Shown here: one piece after another, positions 40,520 to 49,161 of the stretch
Position numbering within the stretch: the first letter of the stretch is position 1
How the letters are laid out: the number at the start of each line of letters is the position of its first letter
Assembly: GCF_900116225.1 (NCBI RefSeq)
Contig: NZ_FOZZ01000007.1
Location: forward strand, 1-64,000
Direction of reading: 5' to 3'
DNA length: 64,000 nucleotides
From: Sphingobacterium wenxiniae
GTDB lineage: Bacteria > Bacteroidota > Bacteroidia > Sphingobacteriales > Sphingobacteriaceae
Translations under genes and position numbers: made by a program
The notes under the pieces: model-generated
Seen by the model: the letters and a program-made list of their open reading frames with translations, nothing else
Databases searched by the model: none
What the model was told of the DNA's origin: nothing

Positions 40520-41680
40520 ATGAAAGCACAGTACAGCATTATATCCTTCCTCCTATCTGCATTATTTATCACATCCATCAGCCCAACTCAAGCTCAGGAA
40601 CAGCATCCCAACTTTATTAAGAAAACGATAAAAAAGCTATTCTCCTCAGAAACGGATTCCTCCCGCGGAAACAGCTTTATTGTTCTTCCGGCAGTAGGAT
40701 ACGCACAGGAAACCGGCCTCGAATATGGCGTGGCCAGCACCTATAATTTCTATATGGACAAAGCGGATCTAAACAGCCGCACTTCCAATATCACGCTTAT
40801 TGGGACATTGACCACCAAACAGCAGAAGAATATCAAATTGCTGACCGACATCTGGACCAAAAACAATGATTATCACATCCTTTCCGAATTGCGCTACCGA
40901 GATTGGCCATTTAATTTTTATGGCATAGGCAACGACACCTGGAAGGCTGACGAGGATTTTCTGGAACAAAAATTAGTCAGAGCCAAAATCGATGTAGAGC
41001 GTAGACTGGCACCTAATTTTTATGCCGGAGCGAATGTCAACTTTGAATACTTCAAATTTGAAGATCGGGAGGCTGGTGGTGTTTTTGACCACCCTTCGGT
41101 TCTTGGAAAAACCGGCGGACAATATGTCGCTTTAGGTATTTCCAGTTTATACGACAGCCGAAACTCGACAACCTATACAACAAAAGGGATATATGCCCGC
41201 TTAAAATATGCCTATGCACCTGATTTTTGGGGAGGCGAACATTTTACAGGTAGCCAAACAGAGGCCGATTTACGTCTGTTCCATGCCGTATCAGCTAAGG
41301 TTACCCTTGCAGGGCAATTGCTCTACCGGGGCACTTATGGTAAAAATACACCGTTCTATGTATACCGTGACTTAGGTGGAGATATGAGCATGCGCGGTTA
41401 TTACCTAGGTCGATACAAAGACAAAAATTACGCAGCTTTTCAGGCTGAGGCACGCTATCGTTTTATGCCGCGTTTTGGCATCGTGGGCTTTGCAGGTACA
41501 GGTAGCACCTTCTCTCCTTCCCACGATCTTCGCCTTGCACCGAGTTACGGAGCGGGCATACGTTACTTCTTCAGCTTGGAACACAGCAGCACCATTCGCT
41601 TCGACTATGCTTTTGGTGAAAAACGTCCCGGCGAACAACGACAATCCGGCTTTTATTTAAGTATCAGTGAGGCTTTTTAA
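40520..41680 (+). CDS. Omp85/BamA-like outer-membrane barrel protein
   Basis: I start at the ATG at 40520, which begins a clean signal peptide (MKAQYSIISFLLSALFITSI, cleavage after TQAQ). A start at 40457 would place the signal internally. The 386-residue product is rich in amphipathic strands and ends in ...LSISEAF with a terminal phenylalanine, as outer-membrane barrels do. The stretch DLGGDMSMRGYYLGRY resembles the conserved Omp85 barrel motif with RGY, and GIVGFAGTGSTF follows. No POTRA domains are visible, so it is a barrel-only member of the surface antigen D15 group. Its cargo is unknown. Confidence 0.78.
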   Translation: MKAQYSIISFLLSALFITSISPTQAQEQHPNFIKKTIKKLFSSETDSSRGNSFIVLPAVGYAQETGLEYGVASTYNFYMDKADLNSRTSNITLIGTLTTKQQKNIKLLTDIWTKNNDYHILSELRYRDWPFNFYGIGNDTWKADEDFLEQKLVRAKIDVERRLAPNFYAGANVNFEYFKFEDREAGGVFDHPSVLGKTGGQYVALGISSLYDSRNSTTYTTKGIYARLKYAYAPDFWGGEHFTGSQTEADLRLFHAVSAKVTLAGQLLYRGTYGKNTPFYVYRDLGGDMSMRGYYLGRYKDKNYAAFQAEARYRFMPRFGIVGFAGTGSTFSPSHDLRLAPSYGAGIRYFFSLEHSSTIRFDYAFGEKRPGEQRQSGFYLSISEAF

Positions 41681-41772
41681 TCCTTGAGTATCCAGTGTTG
41701 AAATTCGTATGGATAAGTTGTGACTACCCCGGAGGCGACAGTGCCTCACCCCTGACGAAGGAAGTTACCCAA

Positions 41773-41910
41773 AGGAGGTGTCTAAAAAGGCAATAAATTG
41801 TCATGTTGAGCTTGTCGAAACACACAATTTATTGCTAAAAAGTACTGTTTATCCTTCGACAGGCTCAGGATGACAGCAAAAAGAAGATTTTTTAGACGCC
41901 TCCTATTTTT
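41773..41910. repeat. Intergenic nested palindrome with TTCGACAGGCTCAGGATGAC core
   Basis: An outer pair GGAGGTGTCTAAAAA (41776-41790) and TTTTTTAGACGCCTCC (41889-41904) encloses an inner pair TGTCATGTTGAGCTTGTCGAA / TTCGACAGGCTCAGGATGACA. The inner sequence is a dispersed intergenic repeat seen in many Bacteroidota. It may terminate the Omp85-like gene. Confidence 0.7.
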
Positions 41911-41931
41911 CCAAATCACCTCCCTATGCTG

Positions 41932-41995
41932 TCCTTAGACTTCCGAAGGGCGTCTAAGGACTTTGCTATGAACAGGTAGTCTCTCTCTAGACTAC
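41932..41995. repeat. Two further hairpins
   Basis: TCCTTAGAC/GTCTAAGGA (41933-41961) and GGTAGTCT/AGACTACC (41974-41995) follow the nested palindrome. Together with it they make 41773-41995 almost entirely self-complementary, without any coding signal. Confidence 0.6.
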
Positions 41996-42089
41996 CCTTG
42001 ATTTATCCCATCCGTAGTCCGCTTCGCTCAACACCACAGATAGCAGGGTAACACCCAATTCCATATATAGATTGCCTCCTACTTTTTTA

Positions 42090-42215
42090 TATATCAATAG
42101 GGTTTTTATAGGGAGTTTACAGAGGGTTTATAGGGGGTTAGTAGGGGTATATCCCTATTAATCCCCTATAAATACCATATTATTATCGTATAAATCCTAT
42201 TATATAGGTTAATTG
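42090..42215. repeat. Low-complexity TATAGGGG-type tract
   Basis: Repeated units of the form TTTATAGGG(G)AGTTTA, TATCCCTATTAATCCCCTATAA and further AT runs make up this stretch. It can form several alternative hairpins. No regular period is seen, so it is not an array. Confidence 0.5.
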
Positions 42216-42276
42216 ATGGTCAAGATGTCTTGACATTGGTATAAAATAAAGGGAAATAAAACACCGAGTGTCGTAA

Positions 42277-42435
42277 CCTGCAAGTATCTTTACCGGCAAT
42301 GCGAGAATGCAAAGCACAAGTTACTTTGGGGCTGATTTGTTACGAAGATTTAACTGGATTTTTGATAAGGATAGAAAAATAGCTTATATCCAAAAAAGCA
42401 AATATTTCGATGAGCCGTATTATATCGTTAAATAA
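42277..42435 (+). pseudogene. C-terminal fossil of a retropepsin-like protease or similar protein
   Basis: After an in-frame TAA (42274-42276) a 52-codon frame without a proper start runs to TAA at 42433-42435. It contains STSYFGADLLRRFNWIFDKD and KIAYIQKSKYFDEPYYIVK. A glycine-led hydrophobic helix followed by RFNW-x-xD, a strand and a lysine tail is the pattern that closes retropepsin-like aspartyl proteases of Bacteroidota. The catalytic part is missing. I treat it as the tail of a deleted gene. Confidence 0.4.
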
Positions 42436-42443
42436 ACTGCTGT

Positions 42444-42926
42444 TTAACGTCTCCAGAAAGGATAACGGAGCACAAAATTTTCTTTCCGTTGTCCTTCTCG
42501 ATAGAGCAACAAACCGAAATGAAAAAGATTGATAGAAACAGTCACCTCTTCGGCTTTAATCAACTCTTCCCACTTTTTCTTTGTTGCTGAAGTTTTAAAA
42601 GGTTCATGCACCACCAATATTTTCCCATCACGGACGGCGGAAAGAAGCTCTACCGTATCCAATGCTTGCAGATCCACCCATAAGGCTTTTGCTGTATTTT
42701 CGGGTGGGAGTTCACTTAATCGATCGACATTTAAATACGCCAATATATCGGATAACAACTGCCGGTAAGAAGGGTTGTAATCTCGTGGCCAATTAACTTT
42801 TGCAGGTTGTGCAAGGGAGTTTTGGTAAATCACATTACTCGCCAAACCGTAAACAAATGGCGAATGGGTGCCATGACGACTGTTCGAAACAAAGAAATGC
42901 TTAATTAAATCCCAATAATACCGCAT
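42444..42926 (-). CDS. Small methyltransferase-like protein apparently lacking its SAM-binding core
   Basis: I start at the ATG ending at 42926 (MRYYWDLIKHFF), which gives 160 residues. The N-terminus has RHGTHSPFVY (17-26), the hallmark start of a Bacteroidota family of class I SAM-dependent methyltransferases of about 240-260 residues. The end (KKWEELIKAEEVTVSINLFH, then GLLLYREGQRKENFVLRYPF) matches the end of that family. The middle, which should hold the glycine-rich SAM motif and the DxD metal site, is largely missing, and only about 100 diverged residues remain. It is therefore probably inactive as a methyltransferase or has a new role. It lies 19 bases downstream of the histidine kinase gene, at the end of the same operon. 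Confidence 0.6.
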   Translation of the reverse strand: MRYYWDLIKHFFVSNSRHGTHSPFVYGLASNVIYQNSLAQPAKVNWPRDYNPSYRQLLSDILAYLNVDRLSELPPENTAKALWVDLQALDTVELLSAVRDGKILVVHEPFKTSATKKKWEELIKAEEVTVSINLFHFGLLLYREGQRKENFVLRYPFWRR

Positions 42927-42945
42927 AGGGCAAAAGTAAAGATTT

Positions 42946-44274
42946 TTAATTATTGCGGAACTGCAGGGTGAAAACACTGCCTCTCCCCTCTTCACTATCG
43001 ACGAAAATCGTTCCACCGTGCAGCAACATAATCTGCTTACTTAGGGTCAAGCCTACACCTGTACCGGATTTCCTTGTCGTGAAGAATGGGGTGAAAATCT
43101 GCTCCTGTATTTCCGTAGACATTCCTTTACCATTGTCGGTTATCTGAATCTGGATAACTTCTTCACGCTTTATGCCACTGATACTGATATAGGATTCCTG
43201 CTGTCCCTGTACGGCTTCAATAGCGTTCAGCAACAGGTTTATCAACACCTGTTCTATTAAATTTCGATCTGCACTCAATAGCAACCTCGTATCTTTGAGA
43301 ATAATATCCACATCGATTCCTTTCTGCAACATAGTGGGTTCCAGAAGCTGGTAAATCCCTTCGAAAAGATCTACCATCAGGATTTCTTTGAAATCCGGCT
43401 GATCCACCTTGTTAATCATCCGGTAGCTCTTGGCAAATTGTAGCAATCCCTCGCTTCGCCTCTTAATGGTGTACATCCCCAACTTGAGATCGTCTATTCC
43501 CTCTTCAATATCGCCCTGTTCCAGTCGGGTATGCAATGTTTCCGCCAACGAACTAATCGGCGCTATAGAGTTCATAATCTCATGGGTAAGCACGCGAAGG
43601 AGCTTTTGCCATGCGCGGGTTTCCGTTTCATCAAGCGCTTCATTGATATTCTGGTACACCACGATGCGGAATGACCCTTCTTCGGTTTCAAAGCCTGTAC
43701 TTTGCATCAAGAGTTTAATCTTCCCTTTACTGGAATGGGCTGCCTCAACCTGTTGTTTTCCCGCTTTTAGCAACATCGTTTTCTCAAAAAGATCGGGATG
43801 TCGTTTTGCCAGACCTTTAATATTACCCAAGTGCGGAACTTGAAAAAGTTGCTTAAACGCATCATTCACCCAGATGACTTTCCCTGTATCCCCTTCATAA
43901 AAGATGATACCTGAATCCAGCATATTGATAACCTTTTGCAGATACTGTTGCTGGATTTCCATATCAATGCTGATATTCTTGTATACCTGGTTGATGTTGT
44001 TGAACGCTGTATACAGCTGTCCTTCTGTAGATAGTGGTTTCTTCACCACAAAACGCCGAGTAAAATCCCGGTACTTCACCGCTTCGGCAAATTCGAGCAT
44101 TTGTTGCAACAGAAAACGGTGCTGGGCATGAAAACGAAAAGCAAAATAAAGCACGACCAAGAACAGCACAACAGCATAGGTATATTGCTTGTGGAAGTAT
44201 AGGTAAGCGACAGCTACTGCCCCTGCCATCAAAAGCACGAGCTTAAAAAAATCACGTACAGTCTGCCATCTCAT
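42946..44274 (-). CDS. Membrane sensor histidine kinase (NtrY/NtrB-like)
   Basis: A 442-residue kinase with two N-terminal transmembrane helices (about 10-27 and 32-48) enclosing a very short periplasmic loop, so the signal is probably membrane-borne or cytoplasmic. A PAS-like domain follows (about 110-215). The H-box is VLTHEIMNSIAPI with the phospho-accepting His231. The ATPase domain has the N-box NLLLNAIEAV, DNGKGM and GTGVGLTLSKQIM. The response-regulator gene ends three bases upstream of this start, so they form a two-component system. The kinase lies beside a TolC/HlyD/ABC export locus. Confidence 0.9.
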   Translation of the reverse strand: MRWQTVRDFFKLVLLMAGAVAVAYLYFHKQYTYAVVLFLVVLYFAFRFHAQHRFLLQQMLEFAEAVKYRDFTRRFVVKKPLSTEGQLYTAFNNINQVYKNISIDMEIQQQYLQKVINMLDSGIIFYEGDTGKVIWVNDAFKQLFQVPHLGNIKGLAKRHPDLFEKTMLLKAGKQQVEAAHSSKGKIKLLMQSTGFETEEGSFRIVVYQNINEALDETETRAWQKLLRVLTHEIMNSIAPISSLAETLHTRLEQGDIEEGIDDLKLGMYTIKRRSEGLLQFAKSYRMINKVDQPDFKEILMVDLFEGIYQLLEPTMLQKGIDVDIILKDTRLLLSADRNLIEQVLINLLLNAIEAVQGQQESYISISGIKREEVIQIQITDNGKGMSTEIQEQIFTPFFTTRKSGTGVGLTLSKQIMLLHGGTIFVDSEEGRGSVFTLQFRNN

Positions 44275-44277
44275 CCT

Positions 44278-45639
44278 TTAGATATTGTATTTATCCAGAC
44301 GTCTGTACAATGCCGCCCGTGTTAATCCAAGTTCTTTCGCTGCTTTGCTGATATTGCCATTATATCGTTCTATTGCCGCACGGATGGCTTTCTGTTCCAT
44401 CTCTTCGAGATTGTGGCTGTTAAATTCCGGATTTTCGACAGGTCCTACATAGGTTTCCTGTTCGATAGGCGAAAATAACACGTCCAATGCACGGATATAC
44501 TGTTGATCCGACATAATGACCGCTCGTTCGATACTGTATTGTAGCTCACGCACATTCCCAGGATAGTGGTAAGTCCGTAATTTACGGAGTGCATCATCTT
44601 CAAACCCAAAAATATTTTTATGGTATTTTTTGCTGTAAAAATCCAGAAAATGGTTTGCCAACAGAACGACATCCTCACCCCGTTGTCGCAAAGGTGGCAC
44701 TTGGATTTCTACCGTATTGATACGGTATATTAAATCTTTTCGGAAACGATTTTCATCAGAAAGTGTTTTAAGCGCTACGTTCGTTGCGCTCAACAACCGT
44801 ATATCAATCGGAATGGGATGTACGGAACCTAATGGTATAACATGTCGGTTTTGCAATACACTCAACAGTTTCGCTTGTTGCTGCAAGCTGATATTTCCGA
44901 TTTCATCCAAAAACAATGTTCCCCCTTGGGCAGTTTCAAACCGACCTTTCCTATCCTCCCGCGCATCAGTAAATGCCCCTTTTTTATAGCCAAAAAGCTC
45001 ACTTTCAAAAAGTGTTTCTGTGAGCGAGCCCACATCCACCTTAACATAAGGGTGTTTGTTCCGCAGAGACCGCTGATGGATTTCCTGCGCAATAAGATCT
45101 TTACCCGTGCCATTTTCTCCCAATATCAGAATGTTCGCCTCTGTCGGCGCAACTTTATCCATCTTGTATTGCAGATCCTCCATAATAGCCGATCGCCCTA
45201 TCAGATTCACGTCTGTACCGGTACGCAAGCTGGATGTTTTGGCAACCTTAGCGGGTTGTTTTTCATGGAATGCCGCTTCCAAGGTTTGCAGCAGCTGTTC
45301 GTTCTGCCAAGGCTTGACAATAAAATCTGCCGCACCTTGCTTCAAGGACTTCACTGCCAAATCCACCGCTCCATAGGCTGTAATCATGACGACCTGGATA
45401 GCAGGATAGCTCTCCTTTATCTTGGAGAGCCAATAGAGTCCTTCATTTCCAGTATGAATAGCACTTTTAAAATTCATATCCAGCAACACCATATCCACTG
45501 CTTTGCTCTCCAAAATACGCAAAAGCTTTTCGGGATTCGACTCAACCAATACTTCGTGCACTTTGGGGCGTAACAAGATACGCGCCGCAGTCAACAAGTC
45601 CTGATCATCGTCTACTACTAATATGGTTGCTTTCTTCAT
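44278..45639 (-). CDS. Sigma-54-dependent response regulator (NtrC family)
   Basis: A 453-residue enhancer-binding activator. The receiver has Asp54 as phosphorylation site (MVLLDMNF) and acidic residues at 10-12. The AAA+ domain has Walker A GENGTGKD (174-181), ESELFGYKKGAFTDA with the sigma-54 loop as GAFTDA (221-226) where most family members have GAFTGA, and Walker B TLFLDEIG (241-248). The C-terminus is a Fis-type helix-turn-helix (NGNISKAAKELGLTRAALYR). It is first in the operon with the kinase. Paired palindromes upstream of the adjacent tolC-like and hlyD-like genes are likely binding sites. Confidence 0.93.
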   Translation of the reverse strand: MKKATILVVDDDQDLLTAARILLRPKVHEVLVESNPEKLLRILESKAVDMVLLDMNFKSAIHTGNEGLYWLSKIKESYPAIQVVMITAYGAVDLAVKSLKQGAADFIVKPWQNEQLLQTLEAAFHEKQPAKVAKTSSLRTGTDVNLIGRSAIMEDLQYKMDKVAPTEANILILGENGTGKDLIAQEIHQRSLRNKHPYVKVDVGSLTETLFESELFGYKKGAFTDAREDRKGRFETAQGGTLFLDEIGNISLQQQAKLLSVLQNRHVIPLGSVHPIPIDIRLLSATNVALKTLSDENRFRKDLIYRINTVEIQVPPLRQRGEDVVLLANHFLDFYSKKYHKNIFGFEDDALRKLRTYHYPGNVRELQYSIERAVIMSDQQYIRALDVLFSPIEQETYVGPVENPEFNSHNLEEMEQKAIRAAIERYNGNISKAAKELGLTRAALYRRLDKYNI

Positions 45640-45876
45640 GGTCGCACTAAGATATTACATTTTTTTCACTACCTCAATAAGAACTTGTCAATGGATGCTT
45701 GACAGATCTTTGCAAGCCCTCGTTGTCGTCATTGTGAGAAGGCGCCACGACCGCGAAGCAGCTCCTAAGGAACTATCTCGATCAGGGCTGAGGTGGTGGA
45801 TGTGGGGCTGATAAAAACCAATCTGCTTTTTTGGAAAACGGTTTTTTGTCGTGTACCTCTTGTCAACACCGGGATA

Positions 45877-47184
45877 TTACCAGCCCAGATTTCCTGCATA
45901 ATAATCGTTGATATACTTCTGTAACAACCATTCGTATTCCTTGACAACCAACTGGCTACGAGCATTGTCATATCTAGTTTTGGCATTTAAAAAAATGTAA
46001 GAGTTGCTATTTCCGTTTTCGAAATGCACCGTAGCGATGCGAAAGGATTCTTCGAAAGCTTCAACTTGTGTTTGCAAATTATTAATATTTCCCCGCAATG
46101 CAGTAAGGTTAAAAATCACATTGGCAGTTTCCTGACGTAGCGTATTTAACTGAACTTCGCGGCTATAAATGGCATCCTGCATGTTCAACCGCATCTGTTT
46201 GACCTGCGTACGGTTACGCATCCTATTAAAAAGCGGCACCTGCAAATTGAGCGAAAGAGTTTTTCCGATATTGTTCTGCATCTGACTGAAATAAGAAGCA
46301 CTGTTGGAACTAGAATAGTTCGTGTTGAAACCACCGTTAAGCGATAGGCTGGGCCATAGATTTGATTGCGCAACTTTTATACTTTCCTTAGCTTCCTTGA
46401 TACGCCAATCCAAAGCTTTTATATTGGGAACGGATTGCTGTGCTTGTGCGAATAAAGATTCCGCATCTATATATTCCATCAACAGGTCTGTTGTCGATAC
46501 GGCTTCGATGCCCGGAAGGTCTTCGACAGCAATATTGAGCAGTGAAGCCAATCTCGAGCGGCTGATGTTATGGCTTTGCTGATTGTTCTCAATAGCATTC
46601 TGCTCCATGCTGAATTGGCCTTTTAGGTCATAATAATCTCCCGGCGAATACGCTCCCTCTTTTTGCATCACTTCTGCTCTCCGCATTTGCTCTTTTGTTA
46701 CTTCCAATTGCGCAATAGATTGATTAAGTATATCCTCTGCCATCAATACGCCCAGATAGGCTTCTATTACATCAAGCTTCAACTCGTTGACACTACCCTC
46801 ATACTCCAATTTCCCGGCTTCTTTGGCATTGGCTTTCATACGGATATCGTGTAGGATACCGAAACCTGTGAATATCGGCAATGATGCGTTTATACCTTGC
46901 GAACCATAAGCCGAATTGACGTCTACATATTGGTTGATACTTTGGTCTAAGGTTCTTCCCTGACTCCAACTATGCCCCGCACTCGCATTCAACGATGGTA
47001 AACGTTCGTATTTTGCCTGTTGTAAGTTTAGTTTATCTCGGGACAATTGCAACTCACTTCGTAGCAAAGTCGGGTTATTCCGCACTGCCAGTTCCATGCA
47101 GTCAGTCAGGGACAGACTTTTTTCCTGCCCCCTCCCACTGCTTACTAAACAACAAACAATATAAAACAATATCAGGTATCTCAT
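45877..47184 (-). CDS. TolC-family outer-membrane efflux protein
   Basis: A 435-residue protein with a signal peptide (MRYLILFYIVCCLVSSGRG) and two structural repeats of long coiled-coil helices with barrel strands (SLTDCMELAVRNNPTLLRSE; ARYDNARSQLVVKEYEWLLQ). Outer-membrane factors of this type form trimeric exit ducts for export machines. It is divergent from the adaptor and ABC genes and probably completes the same tripartite pump. Two 16-base palindromes and a TGGCAC element precede it. It is transcribed towards the two-component genes, which are 237 bases away. Confidence 0.92.
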   Translation of the reverse strand: MRYLILFYIVCCLVSSGRGQEKSLSLTDCMELAVRNNPTLLRSELQLSRDKLNLQQAKYERLPSLNASAGHSWSQGRTLDQSINQYVDVNSAYGSQGINASLPIFTGFGILHDIRMKANAKEAGKLEYEGSVNELKLDVIEAYLGVLMAEDILNQSIAQLEVTKEQMRRAEVMQKEGAYSPGDYYDLKGQFSMEQNAIENNQQSHNISRSRLASLLNIAVEDLPGIEAVSTTDLLMEYIDAESLFAQAQQSVPNIKALDWRIKEAKESIKVAQSNLWPSLSLNGGFNTNYSSSNSASYFSQMQNNIGKTLSLNLQVPLFNRMRNRTQVKQMRLNMQDAIYSREVQLNTLRQETANVIFNLTALRGNINNLQTQVEAFEESFRIATVHFENGNSNSYIFLNAKTRYDNARSQLVVKEYEWLLQKYINDYYAGNLGW

Positions 47185-47215
47185 GATTTTCTTTTACCTT
47201 TTTCTACCACAGGTT

Positions 47216-47221
47216 GTGCCA
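47216..47221 (-). promoter_or_regulatory. Candidate -24 element (TGGCAC) before tolC-like gene
   Basis: On the minus strand TGGCACAAC matches the -24 half of sigma-54 promoters and is shared with the hlyD side. The expected -12 TTGC is not present (GTGG at that offset), so the promoter is imperfect. Confidence 0.35.
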
Positions 47222-47275
47222 AACCAACAAACAGCTAAACATCAACAAATTAGATAAAACAAAGCTTAGAAAAAC

Positions 47276-47313
47276 TGTCCGATATCGGACAGATAGGTGT
47301 TCGTTGACGGACA
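47276..47313. promoter_or_regulatory. Paired 16-bp palindromes upstream of the tolC-like gene
   Basis: TGTCCGATATCGGACA (47276-47291) and TGTTCGTTGACGGACA (47298-47313) are 22 bases apart start to start. They lie 54 bases beyond the TGGCAC element, centred about 90 and 110 bases before the inferred start of transcription. This is enhancer-site spacing for an NtrC-type activator. Confidence 0.65.
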
Positions 47314-47400
47314 TCAAGGAGTGAAAAGCTCTTATACCATCGTTGCAAATGAGGACTTAAATAAAGACTTTCTTTGTATAGACGTCAAGTTATAGCTTTT

Positions 47401-47486
47401 TGTCATAGCTCTCACTCTTAGACCAATTAGTTTCCCTTATCTCGTCCTCGTTTAAGCGTAGCGATAACGAGGATGCACTATGACAT
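47401..47486. repeat. Hairpin element between the two regulatory blocks
   Basis: TGTCATAG (47401-47408) and CTATGACA (47479-47486) enclose CCTCGTTT...AACGAGG. The 47185-47850 gap also contains a small hairpin near 47523 (TTGCATT/AATGCAA). No gene is visible in it. Confidence 0.5.
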
Positions 47487-47644
47487 TTGTTTGCAAAAAA
47501 TCATTGTACGAAACCTATTTTTTGCATTACAAATGCAATGAACTAAAAATCCATTCTTCATACTCTTTGCAAACGAGTACGAGTTGGTGATAGGACCCTC
47601 TATCACTCTCAACGGAGTCGAAGAGCGACAGGGATACGATCTCC

Positions 47645-47682
47645 TGTTCGCTTACGAACAAAAAACTGTCCGATTTCGAACA
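47645..47682. promoter_or_regulatory. Paired 16-bp palindromes upstream of the hlyD-like gene
   Basis: TGTTCGCTTACGAACA (47645-47660) and TGTCCGATTTCGAACA (47667-47682), again 22 bases apart, end 53 bases before a TGGCAC element at 47736. The layout mirrors the tolC side. Confidence 0.65.
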
Positions 47683-47735
47683 CCCACATATTCAAATCCC
47701 CAACACAACAACTGATTATCAATAGATTACAAAAG

Positions 47736-47741
47736 TGGCAC
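47736..47741 (+). promoter_or_regulatory. Candidate -24 element (TGGCAC) before hlyD-like gene
   Basis: TGGCACAAC matches the sigma-54 -24 consensus; the -12 position reads TATA instead of TTGC. The inferred transcript would start near 47761, about 90 bases before the gene. Confidence 0.35.
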
Positions 47742-47850
47742 AACATTATAGGCAACTTTAGGCAAAGAACGATCATACAGTCCTTTTTTAACCGAACTTT
47801 AGCGAGCTCATCTTTAGATAATTTTGACTTATTAATTTTTACTTCATTTA

Positions 47851-49101
47851 ATGGACAGACCGATACAACAGAAGAAATGGAATACCAAACGCATCTTAAC
47901 AATAGCAGGCGTTGTCGGTATCGTTGGACTTATAGGCGCAAGCTACTACTTTACCAGTGGCAATAGCCGCTTAAATGTAGAGGCTGAGCGCATCAGCATC
48001 GTGGAAGTCAAAGAAGGCACATTTCAGGAGTTTATTCCTATCAACGGAACGGTATTGCCAATCAGCAGCATTTATTTGGATGCTTCGGTAGGTGGACGTG
48101 TAGAAGAGAAATATGTAGAGGACGGTGCAATTCTGAGAAAAGGCGACCCGATTATGCGTTTATCAAATACAGACTTGGAACTAAGTCTCGTCAATCAAGA
48201 AACACAAGTTCTCAACTTATTGACACAAGCACAAATCGCACAGACCAATGCCCAACAGGTTACCATATCCAACCGCAATCAAATGGCAGACGTGGAACAG
48301 GGCTTGAAAGAAGCCCAGCGTATTTATAACCTCAATAAAAAGCTATACGAAGAAAAGGCCATAGGTTCTCAAGACTATCAAAAATCGCTGAACGAGTACA
48401 ACTATCAAAAGCAGCGAGTAGAATTGACCCAGCAGATCTTACAGCAGGATGAAGTCTCGAACAACCAGAAGGCTACACAAGATAGGAAAACATACGAGCG
48501 AACCCAAAGTGCCCTGGAACTTATGCGTCAAAAAGTAGGCGATCTTATTGTCCGTAGCCCTGTTGATGGACAACTAACCTCATTTGATGCCGAAATAGGG
48601 CAAAGCAAAAATGCAGGCGAACGTCTTGGACAGATTGATGTATTAACCGGTTTCAAAGTACGTGCTGAAATTGATGAACACTATATCAACCGCATTTTTA
48701 CCGATCAAGTAGGCGAGTTTACACTGAGCGGAAAAGTCTATAAGCTGAAAATCAAAAAAGTATACACACAGGTAACTAATGGCCGTTTCCAAGTAGATAT
48801 GGAGTTTGAAGGTGAAGCACCTTCGAGCGTGCGTCGTGGACAGACCTTACAAATCCGATTGGCATTGAGCGATGAGACTAAAGCTTTATTGCTTGCTAAA
48901 GGTGGATTCTACCAACAGACAGGCGGCAACTGGATTTTCAAACTGGATAAAGATGGAAAAACGGCATATCGGGCGGATATACAACTTGGTCGCCAAAACC
49001 CGGAATATTACGAAGTCATTGGTGGCTTACAGCCAGGCGATAAAGTAATCGTATCCAGCTATGAGACTTACGATAAAATACAGGAGTTAAATGTGAAATA
49101 G
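47851..49101 (+). CDS. HlyD/MacA-type periplasmic adaptor
   Basis: A 416-residue membrane-fusion protein. One N-terminal transmembrane anchor (about 13-32), a biotinyl-lipoyl-like half (GRVEEKYVEDGAILRKGDPI), a long coiled coil (about 100-230, glutamine-rich), the second lipoyl half (GDLIVRSPVDGQLTSFDAEI), then beta-barrel and membrane-proximal domains (ending GGLQPGDKVIVSSYE). Such adaptors link an inner-membrane ABC permease to a TolC duct. It heads the plus-strand run of ABC genes, so it most likely serves them, with the tolC product opposite as exit. Confidence 0.9.
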   Translation: MDRPIQQKKWNTKRILTIAGVVGIVGLIGASYYFTSGNSRLNVEAERISIVEVKEGTFQEFIPINGTVLPISSIYLDASVGGRVEEKYVEDGAILRKGDPIMRLSNTDLELSLVNQETQVLNLLTQAQIAQTNAQQVTISNRNQMADVEQGLKEAQRIYNLNKKLYEEKAIGSQDYQKSLNEYNYQKQRVELTQQILQQDEVSNNQKATQDRKTYERTQSALELMRQKVGDLIVRSPVDGQLTSFDAEIGQSKNAGERLGQIDVLTGFKVRAEIDEHYINRIFTDQVGEFTLSGKVYKLKIKKVYTQVTNGRFQVDMEFEGEAPSSVRRGQTLQIRLALSDETKALLLAKGGFYQQTGGNWIFKLDKDGKTAYRADIQLGRQNPEYYEVIGGLQPGDKVIVSSYETYDKIQELNVK

Positions 49102-49161
49102 TATTGAGTAGTACGTATAGCGTATTGAGAAGGTTAGATAATCTTATAACTATGTGGAACC

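Noticed and set aside
42090..42215. Possible CRISPR array or satellite in the TATAGGGG tract
   Set aside because: No constant repeat or spacer length and no cas genes; only low-complexity sequence.
44842..45573. A 243-codon open frame on the plus strand opposite the response-regulator gene
   Set aside because: It is fully antisense to a well-conserved gene with all motifs, has no recognisable features, and is rich in rare residue runs typical of shadow frames.
47185..47850. A complete sigma-54 promoter with both -24 and -12 boxes
   Set aside because: Only the TGGCAC half is present; the -12 TTGC is missing on both sides, so I report the -24 elements at low confidence and do not claim full promoters.
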